The notes beneath the pieces are model-generated. The model did not search any database. It was not told where the DNA came from and saw nothing but the letters and a program-made list of their open reading frames with translations. The translations under genes and the position numbers were made by a program. Below are positions 18,117 through 26,274 of a stretch of DNA of 64,000 nt, in pieces. Position 1 is the stretch's first letter. Each line of letters opens with the position of its first letter. The DNA is taken from NCBI RefSeq assembly GCF_030409805.1, contig NZ_JAUFQP010000007.1, positions 992,001 to 1,056,000 on the forward strand, in the 5' to 3' direction. This stretch comes from Algibacter miyuki. Its GTDB lineage: Bacteria > Bacteroidota > Bacteroidia > Flavobacteriales > Flavobacteriaceae.

Positions 18117-18214
18117 TTATCTATTTTAGGTTAAAACGCTAAATCTATAAAAATTTAACATTTAAATTCTTAAAAAATCCTTAATATTTAATTATTTCAA
18201 GCGAGAGCTATTGT

Positions 18215-20515
18215 TTATTCAATGATTATTGATTTCTTAACAATTATAGCATCATTTAAAATGAAGGGTTTTGGAATCATATTTTCGGCTCTTTTTGGTA
18301 CTTTGAAATAATTGGAGTCTAATAAGTCGAAAGACGTTTCATAGATTGTAAAGGTCGTTTTTTGTGTCTTCGGAAGGGTTAATTGCATATCCAACGCGTC
18401 ACCGTTTGAAATATAATAACTAAATAATCTGTTGGTTTTTCGGTTATCGAATACCAAGCCGGTGTCGTTATTCACTTGTATTGAAACCCCATTTAATTTG
18501 GCCGCTTTAAATACTGCGGAAGAATCAGCAAACACTTCAATGCGATGCGCTTTTCTTTGCGGCGTTACACATAAATCAATATATCTATAATCGCCAATAA
18601 TGGTATCGTGATCAATAGTTATTTGCGGTGCTTTAATGGGTTTTAAAGGTGCCGACGTTGCGTAGGTGAAATTAGTACCATATTTACTAGCAATGGTGTA
18701 GTTTTTAATAGCACTGGCTTCCATCGGGTGATCGCCCAAAAATGGTGTGGTCCAAGAATCTAAAACGTGATCGTAAGTGGCCCAAACAGCATGGTTTTCA
18801 TCGGTATCAAGAATATAGCATAAACTGTTTGGCTTCGGGGCGTCTTTGGTAAATTCCGAATTAAAATGTGCCGATATTAGAAAGTATAAAGCAATTAGAA
18901 AGAAACCGTAAGACCAACGTTTTTTATGTTTGAAACTTCCGAAGACAGATATTAGAAGTCCGAAAATAAGCACCACTAAAACCATAGAAGATACTAGCAT
19001 TTTTAAACCTAAGCCTACCGGAAACATTTCGATAAAATTGGCTAATATTAAAAGTACGGGTAAGCCTAAAAGCGCTTGTAATATGACGTTTGGTTTTTTA
19101 TTCCTGATAATAAAGTATAAGCTCAGTAAGCCAAAGAATAAAGGAATTATTAAGAAGCTGGCGCCTTGAAGTTTGAATGCTACTGCAACACAAATAAGTA
19201 ACCATAAAAACAATGGAGCCACGAGTAAACTTGTAGTGTTTTCGGGTTGGTAAACTTTTGAATATATAAGTAAACAAATAGCTAAAGCTAAAGCGGAAAA
19301 AGCAGCAATGTAAGTATGGCCATTATAACTAAAGCCCTGCAAAATTTCGCCATACTGCGGATAAATGAATTTTAAAACAGGCCAAGCATAGATACCAATA
19401 ATGGCCGAAATAATTAATGATGATAGCATGGCAATAAAACCTTTACCAATGTCTTTGGTGTTAAGAACACGTTGTTTGGCGCCGTAAACTAAAAGTGTAA
19501 TAAACAAAATAAACGCCAGGATTAACATCGGGAATATCCAGGTATAAGGATATGTTTGCATTTTTAAAGCCGGAACGTTGAAATACACAAAATCTTCATT
19601 GCTTTTTAAGGCGCTTAAATTAGCTTCACTAAAATAGCTAAGCATAGGCATTAAATAAGAACCTTGATGTTCTAGTGTTTTACGATCTAAGCGCTCGTAA
19701 GTGTCCATAGCTGTATGGTAATCATAATGGTCGTCTACAAATGCGAAATTAAAACCATCAATATCGGCATCTTCTCTAAAGCGGGTTAAATCGGTATCGT
19801 TTGGAAGCATTTTATAAATACTGTAAAACAATGAATTTCCCACAGGATATTCGGGATTGGCTTTTATAAAACCTTCAATTAAACCAGCGTTTCCTTGGTT
19901 GGTTTCAACAAGCATAATACTTGGACCTCCGCTACCGCGCGCCTCAAAATTTAAAACTAAACCAATATTTTTGGCCCATTCGTGCTGGTTAACAAAAATA
20001 TCGGCTCCGTTTAAACCTAATTCTTCAGCATCGGAAATAAGGATGATAATATCGTTTTTAGGTGTTTTATTTTCGCTTAAAAAAGCACGTAAACCTTCTA
20101 GAATTGTAACAACCCCAGAGCCAGCATCGCTTGCGCCAATAGACGAGTGCGGATTGCTATCGTAGTGTGTTAATAATAGAAGGGCTTTGCCTTGTTCGCG
20201 TCCTTTAATGCGGGCAATAATATTTTTGGGTTTGGCGAGGTTTCCCCAATCGCGCATAGAGTAAGCTTCTTGAATTTGAGTTTCTAAACCTAATTTCTCT
20301 AATTGTGCTGTAATATAATGGCGAACATCGTCATGTGCTGGACTTCCTAAAAAATGTGGTGCTTTTGAAATTTCTTTTAGGTGTACTAAGGCACGCTGGG
20401 TAGAAAAATTTTGGTTCGCTTCATCTATATTTGAAATATTTTGAGGTAGTAAAGCCAAAAAACTCCAGTAAATTCCACCAATTATTATGAGCAACGCAAT
20501 AGCTTTTTTTATCAT
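18215..20515 (-). CDS. M28-family zinc peptidase with multi-pass membrane domain
   Basis: The 766-residue protein has an N-terminal hydrophobic anchor (about 4-23), an M28 aminopeptidase domain (about 40-300) and a polytopic membrane segment with about 7-8 helices (about 320-560), then an extracytoplasmic C-terminal domain. Zinc-site residues fit the family: LLTHYDS (His117), SIGASDAGSG (Asp130), SDAEELGLNG (Glu164/165), NFEARG (Glu191), and a late His in DDHYDYHTAMDT. This layout is shared with ER aminopeptidase Fxna-type proteins. It probably trims peptides on the periplasmic face of the inner membrane. A 16-bp palindrome lies 15-31 bases upstream of the start. Confidence 0.92.
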   Translation of the reverse strand: MIKKAIALLIIIGGIYWSFLALLPQNISNIDEANQNFSTQRALVHLKEISKAPHFLGSPAHDDVRHYITAQLEKLGLETQIQEAYSMRDWGNLAKPKNIIARIKGREQGKALLLLTHYDSNPHSSIGASDAGSGVVTILEGLRAFLSENKTPKNDIIILISDAEELGLNGADIFVNQHEWAKNIGLVLNFEARGSGGPSIMLVETNQGNAGLIEGFIKANPEYPVGNSLFYSIYKMLPNDTDLTRFREDADIDGFNFAFVDDHYDYHTAMDTYERLDRKTLEHQGSYLMPMLSYFSEANLSALKSNEDFVYFNVPALKMQTYPYTWIFPMLILAFILFITLLVYGAKQRVLNTKDIGKGFIAMLSSLIISAIIGIYAWPVLKFIYPQYGEILQGFSYNGHTYIAAFSALALAICLLIYSKVYQPENTTSLLVAPLFLWLLICVAVAFKLQGASFLIIPLFFGLLSLYFIIRNKKPNVILQALLGLPVLLILANFIEMFPVGLGLKMLVSSMVLVVLIFGLLISVFGSFKHKKRWSYGFFLIALYFLISAHFNSEFTKDAPKPNSLCYILDTDENHAVWATYDHVLDSWTTPFLGDHPMEASAIKNYTIASKYGTNFTYATSAPLKPIKAPQITIDHDTIIGDYRYIDLCVTPQRKAHRIEVFADSSAVFKAAKLNGVSIQVNNDTGLVFDNRKTNRLFSYYISNGDALDMQLTLPKTQKTTFTIYETSFDLLDSNYFKVPKRAENMIPKPFILNDAIIVKKSIIIE

Positions 20516-20530
20516 GATAACAACCTATAT

Positions 20531-20546
20531 ATTTATACGTATAAAT
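20531..20546. promoter_or_regulatory. 16-bp perfect palindrome, candidate operator
   Basis: ATTTATAC joined to GTATAAAT, directly upstream of the M28 peptidase start. It overlaps a near-consensus minus-strand -7 box (TACATTTA, 20542-20549). Confidence 0.35.
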
Positions 20547-20612
20547 GTACGATTTTTATAAATGACATCATTAAGGGCTACATTTAATTTAGGAAATGTG
20601 AGAAAAGTTCAC

Positions 20613-20620
20613 TATCTTTA
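20613..20620 (+). promoter_or_regulatory. Near-consensus -7 box for the CBS gene
   Basis: TATCTTTA differs from TANNTTTG only in the last base and lies 27 bases before the ATG at 20648. Confidence 0.4.
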
Positions 20621-20647
20621 GTTTTACAACCAAAAACTAAAATAACT

Positions 20648-21115
20648 ATGGCCATAAAAAGTTTTCAAGGCGCGCGAAAGCAGCAAGCAAATGTTACTCA
20701 GGATATTGCATTGAAAGTGAGTGATTATATGACGAGAGATTTAATTACATTTTCTCCCAATCAGTCTATAGAAAGCGTGATGCAAAAATTAATTACACAT
20801 CGTATTTCTGGTGGGCCGGTTGTTAATGAAAAGAACGAACTTATCGGTGTTATTTCCGAAGGAGATTGTATAAAGCAAATTAGCGAAAGTAGGTATTACA
20901 ACATGCCTATGCATGATAAAACGATAGAAAATCATATTACTAAAAATGTAGATACGATTGATGGTAATATGAATATATTTGATGCTGCCAATGCGTTTTT
21001 ATCTGCTAAACGTCGTCGGTTTCCTATTGTAGAAAATGGCAAACTAGTTGGTCAAATTAGTCAGAAAGATGTACTTAAAGCAGCGATGGCCTTAAAGGGG
21101 CAAAACTGGAAATAA
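20648..21115 (+). CDS. Two-CBS-domain protein
   Basis: The 155-residue cytosolic protein is a CBS pair. CBS1 starts VSDYMTRDLITFSPNQSIESVMQKLI and ends GPVVNEKNELIGVISEGDCIK; CBS2 has NVDTIDGNMNIFDAANAFL and RRRFPIVENGKLVGQISQKDVLKA. Such pairs bind adenine nucleotides and act as energy or redox sensors. There is no catalytic or membrane domain, so it is a stand-alone regulator with an unknown target. It ends 5 bases from the convergent gene at 21121, with no terminator between, so transcripts may overlap. Confidence 0.92.
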   Translation: MAIKSFQGARKQQANVTQDIALKVSDYMTRDLITFSPNQSIESVMQKLITHRISGGPVVNEKNELIGVISEGDCIKQISESRYYNMPMHDKTIENHITKNVDTIDGNMNIFDAANAFLSAKRRRFPIVENGKLVGQISQKDVLKAAMALKGQNWK

Positions 21116-21120
21116 GTATT

Positions 21121-21831
21121 TTATAAAATATTAACACGCGCTAAAGCTTTTGGTTCATCTGTAATCAAGAGCTTTTGTTTTTTTGTACCAGTAAGCATGA
21201 GTATTTTGGAATAGGAATAGCCTTCAATAGGTTGATTTAGAGTTTTCCATTCGGCAACGCCTTTTACGGCTATGGTTTCGTTTAAGGCAATAATGCCTTC
21301 TTTGTAGCGCATTTGTTTATTCATGCCCAAAAAGCTTGTGCTTTTTTTATTATGTTGTGCTAAATAGGCTTCTATATTTTTAGGAAGATCTTTTCTGAAA
21401 CCCGATTTTCCGTTGAAATCTTTCACTAAATAGATGCGTTTTAAATTTTTATCTAAAGTCTCAGGTTTTATCATCACCATTTCCGAAGCACAATCGATAA
21501 AGAAATCTTGTGTTTTTACATCGTCTATAATTTTTCGCCAGTTTTTGTCGCCTTGCACTTCAACAATAACATGATAATAGACACATTCTCGACCACTTAA
21601 AGGCGCTATTAATGGTGTATTAACATGTTTGGCTTGCCCTATTATTTTGGCGTATTCGTTTCTTTTTATACTGTTTACGTTCTTTTTTCGGCTTTTTTTG
21701 AACTCGCGAAGAATGCGGTTTTTAGTACTGAAGTAAAACGAAGTCACACCAACGAGAACAACAAACAAAAACATACATGCGGGTATAACATAATCGTCAT
21801 ACGTTTTCAAAAAAGATAAAATAGGTTCCAT
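21121..21831 (-). CDS. Membrane-anchored GIDE-like domain protein
   Basis: The 236-residue protein has one N-terminal membrane helix (about 14-33), a basic stop-transfer (STKNRILREFKKSRKK), then a soluble domain that resembles the GIDE domain of mitochondrial MUL1-type E3 ligases: AKIIGQAKHVNTPLIAPLSGRECVYYHVIVEV, FFIDCASEMVMIKPE, and a late GVAEWKTLNQPIEGY and LLITDEP block. There is no RING domain, so ligase activity is not expected in this bacterium. It starts 7 bases after the zinc-ribbon gene, so the two are co-transcribed. Function unknown; the GIDE assignment is by pattern only. Confidence 0.65.
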   Translation of the reverse strand: MEPILSFLKTYDDYVIPACMFLFVVLVGVTSFYFSTKNRILREFKKSRKKNVNSIKRNEYAKIIGQAKHVNTPLIAPLSGRECVYYHVIVEVQGDKNWRKIIDDVKTQDFFIDCASEMVMIKPETLDKNLKRIYLVKDFNGKSGFRKDLPKNIEAYLAQHNKKSTSFLGMNKQMRYKEGIIALNETIAVKGVAEWKTLNQPIEGYSYSKILMLTGTKKQKLLITDEPKALARVNIL

Positions 21832-21838
21832 AATCTAA

Positions 21839-22189
21839 CTAACTGTCGCGTTTTACTAAGGCGTAATATTGACCTTCGAGTTCTAAATAACCTTGATCGT
21901 AAACAAAGTAATATACTGTTTGTGCTTTGGTGGTATATATGCTTGTAAAGTAGTTGAAATCGAAACCAGCTTCAATGAGTTTGGCGCGTGAGGTACGGGT
22001 TTTTTTATCTGGATTTAGGCTTTCTAAAATGCGATAATTTTTCCGAAGGCGGTTATTGGTGTTTCTAATCAGGTTTTTACTATCCTTATTTATTTTGTTG
22101 TTGTAAGCGTTTCGGCAACCATCGGAACAGAACTTTTTATCAATTCTCCCGACAATTTTATCGCCACATTCTGGACATTCTTTTTGCAT
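21839..22189 (-). CDS. Small zinc-ribbon protein
   Basis: The 116-residue protein has an N-terminal C-P-E-C pair (Cys5, Cys8) and a second CSDGC pair (Cys21, Cys25), forming a likely zinc ribbon that resembles the start of DUF2116-type proteins. A basic middle region (NRLRKNYRILESLNPDKKTRTSRAK) could contact nucleic acid. The C-terminal part, FDFNYFTSIYTTKAQTVYYFVYDQGYL, looks like a small beta domain. It is first in a two-gene unit with the GIDE-like gene 7 bases downstream. No function can be named. Confidence 0.75.
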   Translation of the reverse strand: MQKECPECGDKIVGRIDKKFCSDGCRNAYNNKINKDSKNLIRNTNNRLRKNYRILESLNPDKKTRTSRAKLIEAGFDFNYFTSIYTTKAQTVYYFVYDQGYLELEGQYYALVKRDS

Positions 22190-22358
22190 AGCGTGATTTG
22201 TTTTAGGGATTAAACAAGATGTGCTGGCTAGTTATGCACTAATTTAGCAAATTAAAACGGAATGGTGAACATGCTTATGAATTGTTTAAATTTAATAGAG
22301 CTGCTTTTCTTCGGAAGTGAAACTAAAGAAAGACGCTTTTATAAACGTGTTAAAACAC

Positions 22359-23282
22359 CTATTTAGTCAATTGCAGCGCATCTCTTTTAGATTCATCAGA
22401 CACCTTTTTCTGACTCCAATACGGTTCGTTTAAGCTTTTTTTCAATGTGGCTTCGGTAATTAACCCGTCGCCATTATCTTCGGTCCACGACAGTATTTTA
22501 TGAGGGAAGTTTTTTTCCACATCAATAGTTATTTTTCTATCGTAACTTAGGTATGCTATGTTGTAATGTATAGTGCTATCTGTTTCTGTTTTACTAATTG
22601 TTGCCTTAGTTGCTTCTAGGTCTTTATATGCAAAACGGCTGTATATGGTCGAGAAAATGATATCGACTTCGCCTAACGGAAGTTGACCATTATTTAATCG
22701 AATACGTGTCATCAATTCTTCTTCTAGAAGAGTTGTAGGGATGTTTTTTTCAGTATCGCCATCGGCTTCAAAATATGAGAATTGTTTAAAACGATAATTC
22801 TTGCCTTCAAGATTTAATTGAGTAAAAGTATGCCCGCACCATTCTTGGATACTTGTGTTTAATTTTAAAGTATTTGGATGTTTTTTAAAATCGATAGGTG
22901 TAAACGTAGAGCTCACAATAGAATAATCGTAAATGCCGGTAGTAAATTTTCTAACTTGGTTGAGTTTCATAACAGGAACGTTATCGGTTCCAGCGGCTTT
23001 TGGGTTATCTAATTTTACTTGTTTACTTAACGAAAAAGGTTCGGTTACAAACACTAAAACCACTTCGCCTTCTCGAATTTCTCCATAGCGGGATTGTTTC
23101 AAGGTATAACTATTTAATTCTGCTTTGCCAGAGTACCAATAATCGTTAAATTCTTGAGTTGGAGGCGTAGATGGCTCTTCCTTAACAGGAACTGTTTCGT
23201 TGACAACTTGTTTTTTATCGGATTGACAAGCTAGAAATGATAGGATACTTATAGAGAAAATGACTTTTAATAGTGCGTTCAT
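22359..23282 (-). CDS. Uncharacterised flavobacterial lipoprotein
   Basis: The 307-residue product has an SPII signal (ISILSFLAC followed by QSDKK), a Pro/Thr-rich linker and a mature domain beginning FNDYWYSGKAELNSYTLKQSRYGEIREG. I recall relatives labelled septum formation inhibitor Maf, but Maf proteins are cytosolic nucleotide pyrophosphatases and none of their motifs is here, so that name should not be used. The mature chain looks beta-rich (LVFVTEPF, VRKFTTGIYDYSIVSSTFTPIDF, WCGHTFTQLNLEG). Monocistronic, with 66 bases before the next minus-strand gene. Function unknown. Confidence 0.82.
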   Translation of the reverse strand: MNALLKVIFSISILSFLACQSDKKQVVNETVPVKEEPSTPPTQEFNDYWYSGKAELNSYTLKQSRYGEIREGEVVLVFVTEPFSLSKQVKLDNPKAAGTDNVPVMKLNQVRKFTTGIYDYSIVSSTFTPIDFKKHPNTLKLNTSIQEWCGHTFTQLNLEGKNYRFKQFSYFEADGDTEKNIPTTLLEEELMTRIRLNNGQLPLGEVDIIFSTIYSRFAYKDLEATKATISKTETDSTIHYNIAYLSYDRKITIDVEKNFPHKILSWTEDNGDGLITEATLKKSLNEPYWSQKKVSDESKRDALQLTK

Positions 23283-23348
23283 CGTTTTTGTTTTTCAATT
23301 GTTATGGTCTAAATACGAGATCCATTTACCTATGAGTCGGTTTTTTAG

Positions 23349-23573
23349 TTAAAAACTAAACACATTAAACCATTTTAAAAGCGACATAATAATCACGGTC
23401 ATGGCTCCGCTAAAGTATAATACACCTTGCCAGTAATAGGTTCTAGTTCCCCATTGCAACCACATTTTTTTGCCGTTTGCTTTTTCAGCATATCCGCGGG
23501 TTAAAAGCCAATACAATCCTGTAATACTTATAAAAAGAGCTATGGCAATTAATACTATTGATGTCTTTTCCAT
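23349..23573 (-). CDS. Small two-helix membrane protein
   Basis: A 74-residue protein from the ATG at 23573 (MEKTSIVLIAIALFISITGLY), which gives a normal membrane start; the frame is open a little further upstream, but that extension is polar and lacks family logic. Two membrane helices are visible (about 5-23 and 46-66), separated by a loop with TRGYAEKANGKKMWLQWG. No motif of known function. Confidence 0.6.
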   Translation of the reverse strand: MEKTSIVLIAIALFISITGLYWLLTRGYAEKANGKKMWLQWGTRTYYWQGVLYFSGAMTVIIMSLLKWFNVFSF

Positions 23574-23715
23574 GTGTAGCGTTTTTAGTTCCTGTTTGCT
23601 AATTGCAATCGCAAGGGTTAACACCTAAAGTTAAGAAAAAAACCACAGATAACATAGCGTGAATCGGGTTAATTCAGGCTAGAAAAAAATGTCTTTTGGA
23701 AATATCTTGTTCGTG

Positions 23716-24066
23716 TTATTTTTTGCGTAAATATGAAAATCCTCCAAATAAAAATAAGACTATCGAAATTAGGAGTAAACCGTAAGCTTCTCGACCTTCT
23801 TCTACATTTTTAAAAGTGCCTTTCCCTATTTCAAAACCTTCAAAAGTTTCGGGGTAGGTTATAAAAAAACCGACTAAAAAAGCAGCTCCTAATGCAAATA
23901 ATAACATTTTAGAAACTTTATTGGCAGCATAACCAAAGCTGGCAGCGGCTGCAATGGCGTAAAGTATAATCCATAGTAAAGGGTCGGGGTCGTTGTATTG
24001 CACCAAAGCGCCAAAAACGAATAAAACACCAAATACAATACCGAGGATTTTAAAGAATAAATTCAT
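23716..24066 (-). CDS. TMEM220-like membrane protein
   Basis: The 116-residue protein has four membrane helices and the TMEM220 pattern: an N-terminal LFVFGALVQYNDPDPLLWI, in which the YNDPDP-W motif is characteristic, a middle AAAASFGYAANKV, FFITYPETFEGF, and a last helix AYGLLLISIVLFLFGGFSYL. TMEM220 proteins occur from bacteria to man with no known biochemical role. Monocistronic, 142 bases from the preceding small membrane-protein gene. Confidence 0.82.
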   Translation of the reverse strand: MNLFFKILGIVFGVLFVFGALVQYNDPDPLLWIILYAIAAAASFGYAANKVSKMLLFALGAAFLVGFFITYPETFEGFEIGKGTFKNVEEGREAYGLLLISIVLFLFGGFSYLRKK

Positions 24067-24176
24067 GATGCTGCTAATGTAATAAACTTAAATTATGGTT
24101 TTAATGATTTATAGAAATTAATGAGTTTTTACTTGCTTTGAAGTTTATTGCAATTAGCATACCTAGGTGTTAGGGT

Positions 24177-24206
24177 AAAAAAAAACCTAGAGCACAATGT
24201 CTAGGT
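24177..24206 (-). terminator. Terminator for the Abi_2 gene
   Basis: On the minus strand AACCTAGA and TCTAGGTT form the stem around ATTGTGC-like loop sequence and are followed by nine T. It lies about 75 bases after the Abi_2 stop codon. Confidence 0.7.
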
Positions 24207-24281
24207 TCTGTATAATTTTTTATAGTGCAACACTAAAGCTTAATGGATAGCTAGGCACTTTATGTTGCAAATATACAATAT

Positions 24282-25154
24282 TTACATGTTATAGCCAATT
24301 TTATCAGTAATTATTGATTTTATGATTTCATTATTCTTGTATGATTTGAATAGATTATTTATTTCATTATTCATGTCATTATTACGTTCTTCAGAAATGG
24401 TTTTTAATATATATGAGATTGTTTTTATTCCGGCGTCTAGGGATTGATTGTTATTGTTATTGAATTTTATCCTTGGAATTTTGTATATACCTTGAGGGAA
24501 ATTTAAATCGAATAGAACTCCTGCATGAGCGCATATATTTCGAATAAATTTTATCGTATGAATAAAGTTTTTGAATGTTTTAAGATTATTTAATCCGTAA
24601 ATATCTGAAATTTCTTTTTTAATGTCTTCATTTTTGAGTGCATTGAAAATGGTTACAATAGCTCCAAATGTTAAAAACTCAAAAGTTTTCCAAGTAGGTG
24701 CATAGATATCATTTCTATATTTTTTATGATGAAGTTTTATCTGTTTGTTATCTTCTTTAAATTTATTGGTATATAATTTTTTGTCTAAGCTTTCTATAAA
24801 CCACGCAGCCATTATCTTAGGATTGGAATACCAAATTGGATCATCGTTGTGTCTATTGGATATGTAATAGATAATTTTAGTTCTAAAATTAACCTCTATA
24901 CGTTTTAAATATTTTAATAAAATGTTTCTTAAATCTACATCTAAATAGTAAAGGTTAATTACATTCGAGAACAAAGTATCCTTTTGAAAATTATGATCTT
25001 TATCAATTTCGAAAGGAAACCAATAAAAGCCAAGTCTATAATAACCTATATCTAATAATATTTCTTTAGCCTTTTCTTCTCCGAAATCGAAAATCATTCC
25101 TCTTTTTTTTAGAAGAACGATTTGTTCTTCTACAGTTGATGCTTTTTTACTCAT
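24282..25154 (-). CDS. Abi_2 family (AbiD/AbiF-like) HEPN protein, phage defence candidate
   Basis: The 290-residue product matches the Abi_2 family of abortive-infection proteins. The N-terminus KKASTVEEQIVLLKKRGMI and the IGYYRLGFYWFPF block are typical, then FRTKIIYYIS, APTWKTFEFLTFGAIV, and the C-terminal FIRNICAHAGVLFDLNF. The last holds Arg205-x4-His210, the HEPN ribonuclease motif, so an RNase that stops growth on phage infection is the best guess. It is a solo gene in AT-rich DNA, with its own terminator and an inverted repeat (25165-25187) 10 bases before the start. No obvious antitoxin is next to it. Confidence 0.87.
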   Translation of the reverse strand: MSKKASTVEEQIVLLKKRGMIFDFGEEKAKEILLDIGYYRLGFYWFPFEIDKDHNFQKDTLFSNVINLYYLDVDLRNILLKYLKRIEVNFRTKIIYYISNRHNDDPIWYSNPKIMAAWFIESLDKKLYTNKFKEDNKQIKLHHKKYRNDIYAPTWKTFEFLTFGAIVTIFNALKNEDIKKEISDIYGLNNLKTFKNFIHTIKFIRNICAHAGVLFDLNFPQGIYKIPRIKFNNNNNQSLDAGIKTISYILKTISEERNNDMNNEINNLFKSYKNNEIIKSIITDKIGYNM

Positions 25155-25164
25155 TCGGACTTAG

Positions 25165-25187
25165 TATAGATTATGATTCAATCTATA
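25165..25187. promoter_or_regulatory. Inverted repeat upstream of the Abi_2 gene
   Basis: TATAGATT and AATCTATA, perfect 8-bp arms with a 7-bp spacer, lie 11-33 bases before the Abi_2 start codon. This could be an operator or a 5' UTR hairpin. Confidence 0.4.
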
Positions 25188-25299
25188 AATATAATAATTT
25201 ACCTGCTATTTTTTTGTTTTAGTCAATAGACTCTATTGTGTATTAGTATTATAGAAAAGAATCATTAAAAAAAACGCTCTTAAGCTAATATGACTAAGC

Positions 25300-25989
25300 T
25301 TATTTCGTATGATACAACCACCAGTTCATATCTCTAGTGAGTTCATAGCCTAATTTTTCATACAAACCAATGGCTAAGTTGCCTTTATTTGTATGTAAAA
25401 TAGGGGTTTTGTTTGTTTTTAAAATTTCTTTTGTATTGTGGACAATTAATTGTTTTGCCAATCCTTTTCTGGTGTAATCGGGGTGTGTTACAACCGCACT
25501 AACTTCAATAAAAAGATTAGTTTGCATGCGCTGACCGGCTATTGAAACTAATTTTCCATCCTTAATAATACCGTAATAGTTACCCATTTCAAAGGTTCTT
25601 TTTCTGTAGTAACCCGGCATAACCAACCACACTAAATTGTAAATCTCATCAATAAACGATTCATCTAATAACACAATGTCTTCAGTTATTTCAACGTCGG
25701 TAAGTTTATTTAAAACCATTTGACAACCATCCGTTTTTTTTGCTAAACTAATTTTGGTGTCGTCTATTAGCGGTGTTTGATGTTCTGAAACATAAAAGAA
25801 TTCATCCGTAGTTTTTATATGTTCATTAGATGCTTTTTCCGTTTTTGTTTCATCGAAAAAAGCTCCAAAAGTGCAAATATCTGGGTTGTAAAATTGGACG
25901 CCATTATACTCAAAAGCAAATTTTTTATGCGTTTCTTTTAAGGAATACCAAACGGGGTTTTTTAATTGTTCTTCTAAATTTATCATCAA
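25300..25989 (-). CDS. GNAT-family N-acetyltransferase
   Basis: The 229-residue cytosolic protein has a C-terminal GNAT fold: YGIIKDGKLVSIAGQRM, then EVSAVVTHPDYTRKGLAKQLI (motif A, acetyl-CoA pyrophosphate loop with R-K-G-L-A) and GLYEKLGYELTRDMNWWLY (motif B). The N-terminal 110 residues (KFAFEYNGVQFYNPDICTFGAFF) are a divergent substrate-recognition region as in FR47-like proteins. The substrate is unknown. It is monocistronic and shares the accessory stretch with the Abi_2 and subtilase genes. Confidence 0.88.
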   Translation of the reverse strand: MMINLEEQLKNPVWYSLKETHKKFAFEYNGVQFYNPDICTFGAFFDETKTEKASNEHIKTTDEFFYVSEHQTPLIDDTKISLAKKTDGCQMVLNKLTDVEITEDIVLLDESFIDEIYNLVWLVMPGYYRKRTFEMGNYYGIIKDGKLVSIAGQRMQTNLFIEVSAVVTHPDYTRKGLAKQLIVHNTKEILKTNKTPILHTNKGNLAIGLYEKLGYELTRDMNWWLYHTK

Positions 25990-26261
25990 AATAAATGAAA
26001 TTAAGTTTAAAGATGAAGCGTTCTAGGCAGTTCAAACAAGCTAACCATCTTAATTTTTATGCAAAAGTGTGCAATACTTTGCATTTAGTAAAGTAAAATA
26101 GAACATATTTTAAACTGAAGTAGAAACCCTGAATATTCGTAATAATTCTGCATCATATTGTTATTTCATAATATTTATGGAATCAAAATCAGATTTTATT
26201 AAATAGTAATTAGCACGCCTTATATTCCTATTAAACCAAACCAATAAAGCGCTTTAATAAT

Positions 26262-26269
26262 TATATTTG
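26262..26269 (+). promoter_or_regulatory. -7 box for the subtilase gene, placed for a leaderless transcript
   Basis: TATATTTG is an exact TANNTTTG match ending only 5 bases before the ATG at 26275. Transcription from it would start at or next to the start codon. No clear -33 TTTG is visible. Confidence 0.5.
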
Positions 26270-26274
26270 TGAGT

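Noticed and set aside
22359..23282. Naming this lipoprotein Maf septum inhibitor
   Set aside because: Maf is a cytosolic nucleotide pyrophosphatase; none of its motifs is present.
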